Source of the DNA: Nilaparvata lugens
Taxonomy: Eukaryota > Arthropoda > Insecta > Hemiptera > Delphacidae
DNA: 64,000 nucleotides
Direction: 5' to 3'
Assembly: GCF_014356525.2 (NCBI RefSeq)
Contig: NC_052507.1
Span: forward strand, 42,575,295 to 42,639,294
The notes under the pieces were generated by a model that was given only the letters and a program-made list of their open reading frames with translations, was not told the origin of the DNA and ran no database searches. This document shows, piece after piece, positions 58,769 through 64,000 of the stretch. Each line of letters starts with the position of its first letter. Within the stretch, counting starts at the first letter, position 1. Both the position numbers and the translations under genes were made by a program.

Positions 58769-58955
58769 TCATCAATAGCATTAGATACAGGAGAAAATGT
58801 GGTCAGCAGTAATGGTTAGCTCCATATAAAAATATTCTCAACATTTTTCAGACAAAACCGGCACATTTTTTATATTTTCCAGATTTCCTATCAACTTCAT
58901 CAATAGCATTAAATACAGGAGAAAAGTGGTCAGTAGTAATGGTTAGCTCTGTGAT
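58769..58955. repeat. Direct repeat pair, spacing about 130 bp
   Basis: ATCAATAGCATTAGATACAG with GTCAGCAGTAATGGTTAGCT near 58770 recurs with few changes near 58898. Confidence 0.8.
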
Positions 58956-59559
58956 GGAATTAGAATATTTTTTTTTACAAATTTGATATATTTGAATTCT
59001 AATTCAAAATATATTTTTTTCCATAATTGTATTTTTTTTTTGAAAACATTGAAGATGGTGGAAATTATAATTGGAACCGTTTTAAGCGTAAGTTAGCCTA
59101 TGGTTCTTTTCTGTAAGTTGTATAGTTCTGAATGATCGAATAAATAAATAAACTTCAATTATTAATACCTAAATGAAACTTCACAAATTAAGTACTCATT
59201 GGGGCTACCAATTTTTTCAAAAATAAGTATTCCAATTATGAGGAAAAATGTAGATTGAATTAGAATTTAAATATATCAAATTGAAGTTTGTGAAACAATA
59301 ATAATAAAAAAATAATAAAATGAATATTGAACTCTTGAATCAATAATCGAACAAGTTGGGATCGGAATCTTTCTTATCGAGCAATTTCCAAAACCGATGA
59401 CAACTCTATTTAGCATGATTCAAATTTGTGACCTTTAGAGAATATAGCAGCAACTCTACAACTCTATGGTGCTAGTAAAAACATGATAGGATTATAGGTT
59501 AGACAAAATTCAATATTTGCTATTAATATTAACAATATTAAATTTCATCGATTAAAATA
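58956..59559. other. Unassigned AT-rich DNA with a weak inverted repeat
   Basis: AATTTGATATATTTGAATTC (about 58983) has an inverted partner GAATTTAAATATATCAAATT near 59262, suggesting a small palindromic element. No gene. Confidence 0.35.
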
Positions 59560-59860
59560 ATTGTTATTCAGTTACCGAAACGTATTTTTTCTTCTTCCAT
59601 TAGAAAAAAATTAAGTCCCATATCTTCAATAATAGTTGATACAAATAATTATAATTTAGAATCGTCCTTTCTTCAAAATAAGGTTAGTTTTGAAACAGCT
59701 ATTTCTAATATTAAAATTGAATAAAATAGTATAAAAATATGCTAGCGCGCTTTATTTTGTCTTTCCCTTTCCATAAAAAAAATTGAGTTGATAACTTCAA
59801 TAATAACTGAGATAACAGGGGGAGCTCACCGGCTAGATCTTAGCCAAAATCTGCATGCCA
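59560..59860. repeat. Dispersed repeat family R1, copy 3 (inverted)
   Basis: Reverse-complement match to 27790-28065, including TTAGTTTTGAAACAGCTATT, AATAACTGAGATAACAGGG and GGAGCTCACCGGCTAG. It ends just before LINE copy D. Confidence 0.75.
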
Positions 59861-59884
59861 GTAACATATTATTTTGACTAGCAT

Positions 59885-60955
59885 ATTGATAACAAATTGC
59901 GTAGCTTAGGAGTAAGAGGTATCTCCCACACACTAATGGAATCATATATGATTGAGCGTACTCAGTATGTCTGTCTAACTTCGCCCTTTGGAGAAGTTTC
60001 ATCCTCTAAATTAAAATTAAAAACTGGAGTCCCTCAGGGCTCAATTCTGGGTCCACTACTTTTCCTTTTGTACATATCAGATTTACATTCAGCTGTATCA
60101 GATGATGTCCATTTTACACTCTACTCTGATGACACAGCTCTTTTATTCACTGATGAAAATGTAAATAATCTTGAAATAGAAATGAACATCTCAACCAATG
60201 CTGTGGTCCAGTATTTCAATAATGTCTGTCTATCAATAAACTCTATAAAAAGCCAAATTATACACTTTAAAAATGTTCCCTTACTTCCCCAATTATATAT
60301 TGGTGATGATGAAATTGAAAGCACTGACTCTGTTAATATGCTAGGGGTAAATTATGATGAAAGGCTGACATGGACTTTACATGTTGATAGTATGATCAGG
60401 AAAATGAGTCAAAGTCTCTTCCTTATCAGAATTCTGGTGAAGTATGTTCCACACAACACCGTTATAGTGGCGTACTTTGCTACATTTTATTGTTATGTTG
60501 TGTACGGTATAGAGCTTTGCGGTGGTACTTCAAAGGAAAATATTCAAAGAGTATTTGTACAACAAAAGAAAGTGATAAGGTACATGGCGGGGCTCGGATA
60601 AAGCCACCCTTGTAGAGAAGCATTCCGATCACTATCCCCACTAACAGTACCCTCTATTTACATTTTCAGGCTGATTGTGAATTCTGTCCAAAATAGAACG
60701 AATTTCCGAATTAGAGCTGATACACATTCGTATAACACTAGAGGGAGAGAAAACTTTGTAACTCAGCCTCATAGGAGGAAATTATTTGAGAGGAAGCCTA
60801 GCTATGCAGGGTGCAAATTTTATGATAGACTTCTAAGCTTTTTGAAACTATTTTCAACTAACTGTGGATTGAGAAAATTCAAAGCTAACCTTCATAAATT
60901 CTTAATAGAAAAAGCCTATTACTCGGTGGATGAGTTTCTGGAAAACCATCCTTAA
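59885..60955 (+). pseudogene. LINE copy D reverse transcriptase fragment
   Basis: A 234-codon frame (59897-60601) carries LGVRGISHTLMESYMIERTQ, TGVPQGSILGPLLFLLYISD, the catalytic TLYSDDTALLF near 60122 (SDD instead of the usual ADD) and MLGVNYDERLTWTLHVD near 60340. The segment CYVVYGIELCGGTSK follows near 60495. A TAA at 60599-60601 follows AGLG; the same frame continues with SHPCREAFRSLSPLTVPSIY and a C-terminal segment to 60955. Only the region C-terminal to the first reverse transcriptase motifs is left. The type is close to the CR1/Jockey-like groups. Confidence 0.83.
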
Positions 60956-61096
60956 AGACAATAGTCTTTATAGATAAGTATTGTATATTTATATATATTT
61001 GTTATAACTGACATGCTATATTTTCAAGAGAATATTTTTTCTGATTGACGCATTCTTGTACATTTTTATGTATATTTGAATAAAGATGATTGATGT
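59885..61096 (+). mobile_element. 5'-truncated LINE (copy D)
   Basis: Begins inside the reverse transcriptase and ends near an AATAAAGATGATTGATG sequence (about 61078-61095). It immediately follows R1 copy 3. Confidence 0.75.
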
Positions 61097-61789
61097 TACT
61101 CATCCCAAAGCCTATTGAGCTTCAAGTTCTATTTCCAATTGAACTGAGTGAAGATAGTAATTCACAACACAAAAAGAACAATGCTAGGAAGATTAAGATT
61201 TTCGTTACATATTAGAAAATTGTTAATGTGTTGGCCTAGGATAATATTCAATAATTATTTACAATAAAGCCTATAGAATAAGATGTTTTGTAAGTAATCA
61301 ATAATTATTCTTGGTTTTCTTAGGGAAATATGGTAATCATTTTACATAATGAAAATTAGTCATAAAAAAGGACATTCCTATGTTGATACAAGCCTTCACT
61401 AAAATTGATTTATTGAGTGTAGGATATCATTATTATTTTGTTTATACGTTGAATTCCTTGCTTTGTAAGCTCAGCAATCATAAAGAGGAATCATGGAGAA
61501 ACTTGGAAGTCGTCAATAGGTAATAGAAAATGTGAAAACCGAATAGTTGCTTCTATACCTCTTGTATCTGGTGTTGCATTTATGGAAAAATTAGACTACA
61601 GTCATTGATTTGTAACGTTCACAATTATCGAATCTTCCCTTCCTAACATTAATTTAACAAGTTTCTCAATAAAATATAAACAGTCTAGTCTGACAGGGCT
61701 CTTGCAATGATGGAATGGCACACCTATGAATGTACAGTATTGTAACGATGTGAAATCTATAGATTCAAAATATTTTATGATTTTTCACA
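61097..61789. other. Unassigned AT-rich DNA
   Basis: No open frame or repeat of note. A pyrimidine tract and AG (TTTTTCACAG) end at 61790, a possible splice acceptor for the gene fragment that follows. Confidence 0.4.
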
Positions 61790-61790
61790 G

Positions 61791-64000
61791 GTGCACAAGA
61801 AGAGGTATTAAGTTCTGATGAAGTGGATCAACCTACTCGAACCTACTCGAACCTATGAACCCACTCGAACCTCAAACCTACTCTGAACTCTCACCTGTGA
61901 AATTCATCAATGACACATTAGAAGATAGTGAACATCAACAGAACTCCACATCAAATGTCACATCAACAGACAATTATTCAGAGATTTTTCAGGATGATAC
62001 TGCAAGAGAATAGTGTAACTATCAGTGATATGGACACCGCAGCAGAGGATTGTAATCAGGTGGGGAAACTAAATGTTCAAGTAGACAATACAATGGAAAC
62101 CTGTACAATATCAACAGAAGTTTTGGAGGTGGGTGATTTGAATTCAAACTTTCACACAGTAGATGTCAGTGAGATTATAGAAACTATTCAGGAGGTTGAT
62201 GTCATGTTTCTCAATACAGCTAACAAAGAACATATTGAGATAGATCAGGACACATCAATCGAAATTTCTGTACAGAAAGATTTCGAGTCAAAGGATAAAG
62301 CTACATGTGCAGATGGAACTTTTGTCATGAAGGAGACATTCATTAACGATATAGCAAGTGATGATGATGATAATGATGGAGATTATTTACCTCCTAGGAG
62401 TTATGAAAACTCTGAGGACAGTGATGTTGCAGAATCACCAGAAAAAAGGAGAAGTAGTATTGCTAACAAAGTTGATAATACTCTTGAGACTGCAAGCATC
62501 CCTATTGATGAAGAACAGATGAAAAAAAAGAAGTAGATGGAGAAAATAAAATAAAAATATGTGGAAGAGAGAGAAAAACAAGAGTTTGAGAGATGAATGT
62601 CTTCCTTATAAAGATTATAAAGGCACTTTGAAAACTAAGAAGCCTAAAGAAATTGATTGCTCAAAATGCAATGAAATCTTTAATGAAGAGGAAAGAATTG
62701 TACTTTGCAAAAAATATTGGAGCTTGAGCATATTTGAAAGAAAAAAAGACTTCATACTAATTAATGTGGCAAGCTCAGAGCCAAAGTCACGAAGGCCCCG
62801 CAATAATAATAAAGGATGTGCTCGTAGTAATGCAAAGCAATATCACTTCTACAAAAATGACATTAAATTCAGTGTTTGTCAGGCATTTTCCATCAAGACA
62901 CTTAGTTTCTCAAATAGAGCTGTTATGAATGCATTTTCAGATGAAGATGAACAAGGCTTCTATGCATCTCAAGATAAAAGAGGGAAGAAATCGTCACCCA
63001 ACAAAACACCACTTAAAACTATTCTGAAAGTGAAATCCCATATAGAATCATTCCCTTCAGTGGAGAGCCATTATGTTCAGAAGTCTTCAAAGAGACAGTA
63101 TCTCGATAAAAGTTATCAATATCAAAAATGTACTCATTGTATGTAGAACAATGCAAACAAGATGGTGATTCTGAAAAAGGAATTGTTTCTGAGATCACTT
63201 ACAGTAGAACATTCTGAAGTGATTTCAATTATTCCTTTTTTCATTCGAAAAAGGACCAATGTATACATTGTAATAGATATGAGACAAGTTCAATCGAAGA
63301 AAAAGCTAATCTGCAGCAAGATTATGATGAGCATCGGCGTCGTCACTCAGAGGCTCAAGAAGAAAAACGCAGAGATAAAGAACGGGCCAATACAGACAAA
63401 ACTTTCATGTCAGTCACATTCGATCTACAAAGCGTGCTTCAGTTACCAAGTTGTGATGTATCATTAGCTTATTACAAGAGAAAACTAAATACATTCAATT
63501 TTACAATCTACAAGGCTAGTGCTCCCAATAATGGTTTGTGTTTTTTTTTTTTTGACTGAGATTGATGGACACAGAGGGAGTTCTGAAATTGGAACCTGTC
63601 TTCTCAAATATATTGAAACATTGCCTGACAACATAAAACATTTAACTTTGTTCTCAGACACTTGTGGAGGGCAGAATCGTAATCATCAAGTAGCAGCTCT
63701 TCTTCTGAATGCAGTTCAAATATTCAATGTAGACATAATAGAACAGAAGTTTCTTGAGAGTGGCCACTCATTCATGGAAGTGGACTCAATGCACAGCAGT
63801 ATTGAGTTTAAGAAGAAATTCATGCCAATCTACTGTGTAAATGATTACATAAATATTTTCAAGTTGGCAAGAGCTAGTAAATCAAAGAGCAACAAACCTC
63901 CATACAGAACATGTCCACTTTCATTAAGTGACTTCTTAGACTTGAAAAAACTGTCAGACCAACTGATAAAAAGTAAAAATGTTGACGAAGAAGGTAAGAA
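61791..64000 (+). pseudogene. DUF7869-like repetitive gene family member, frameshifted, runs off the window
   Basis: The N-terminal part (to 62536) is acidic, Ser/Thr-rich, with a DDDDNDGDYLPP tract; a frame break lies near 61925-62010. The next frame (62559-63146) has CSKCNEIFNEEERIVLCKKY and IKFSVCQAFSIKTLSFSNRA. Breaks near 63110 and 63250 precede a segment with CIHCNRYE and EAQEEKRRDKERANTDKT. A 13-base T-run at 63541-63553 breaks the frame again. The last part encodes LFSDTCGGQNRNHQVAALLL (about 63650), SGHSFMEVDSMHSSIE (about 63760) and PYRTCPLSLSDFLDLKKL. This layout resembles a multicopy arthropod family with a DUF7869-like, probably DDE-type, domain. I infer a transposon origin. At least four breaks indicate a pseudogene, unless the assembly has indel errors. 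Confidence 0.6.

Overview
The window looks like an intergenic or intronic, transposon-dense stretch of an insect nuclear genome. It is AT-rich, has no bacterial-style operons and no convincing intact host gene. Nearly every readable coding stretch is a decayed transposable element: Jockey- and CR1/L2-type LINEs, a BEL/Pao LTR element, a hAT element, MITEs and a DDE-like multicopy family. Insect telomere-type CCTAA motifs occur in a minisatellite. From the repeat style I suspect a hemipteran such as a planthopper, but that is an inference I cannot confirm without a search.

Layout. 1-11000: mostly unassigned AT-rich DNA with a tRNA-like SINE candidate (140-250), a palindromic MITE (4660-4848) and a 985-bp hAT relic with an exact 8-bp target duplication (6970-7954). 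11022-17405: a Jockey-type LINE with broken ORF1 and ORF2. It is split by a second, 5'-truncated LINE in the opposite orientation (13812-15492); a 5-bp target duplication (AACTT) marks the insertion, and removing it rejoins the host ORF2 in frame. 18670-24450: local tandem duplications and a very degenerate tandem array of about 170 bp period. 26000-29650: several dispersed repeats and microsatellites.

29667-40397: a complete BEL/Pao retrotransposon on the minus strand. It has two 442-443 bp LTRs (about 15 differences by eye), a 5-bp ACAAC target duplication, and one gag-pol frame broken by several nonsense codons. Its reverse transcriptase is interrupted by a 4.1-kb element with nearly identical ~700-bp terminal inverted repeats (32946-37060) and no coding capacity, which itself carries a 195-bp MITE (35858-36052): three nested levels.

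41000-54300: paired dispersed repeats, two related CR1/L2-like LINEs lying one behind the other on the minus strand (43818-46860 and 47715-51060), and two ORF1-type fragments (52223-52441, 53545-54272). 55138-58720: a minisatellite built on CCTAACCTAAGCTTTT, interrupted by another truncated LINE. 59560-61096: a dispersed repeat abutting a truncated LINE. 61790-64000: a frameshifted member of a DUF7869-like repetitive gene family, running off the window.

The genes do not form a working pathway. The value of the window is its insertion chronology: the LTR element is older than the long-TIR element inside it, and the Jockey LINE is older than the LINE inside it. The best candidate for something undescribed is the 4.1-kb long-TIR element.
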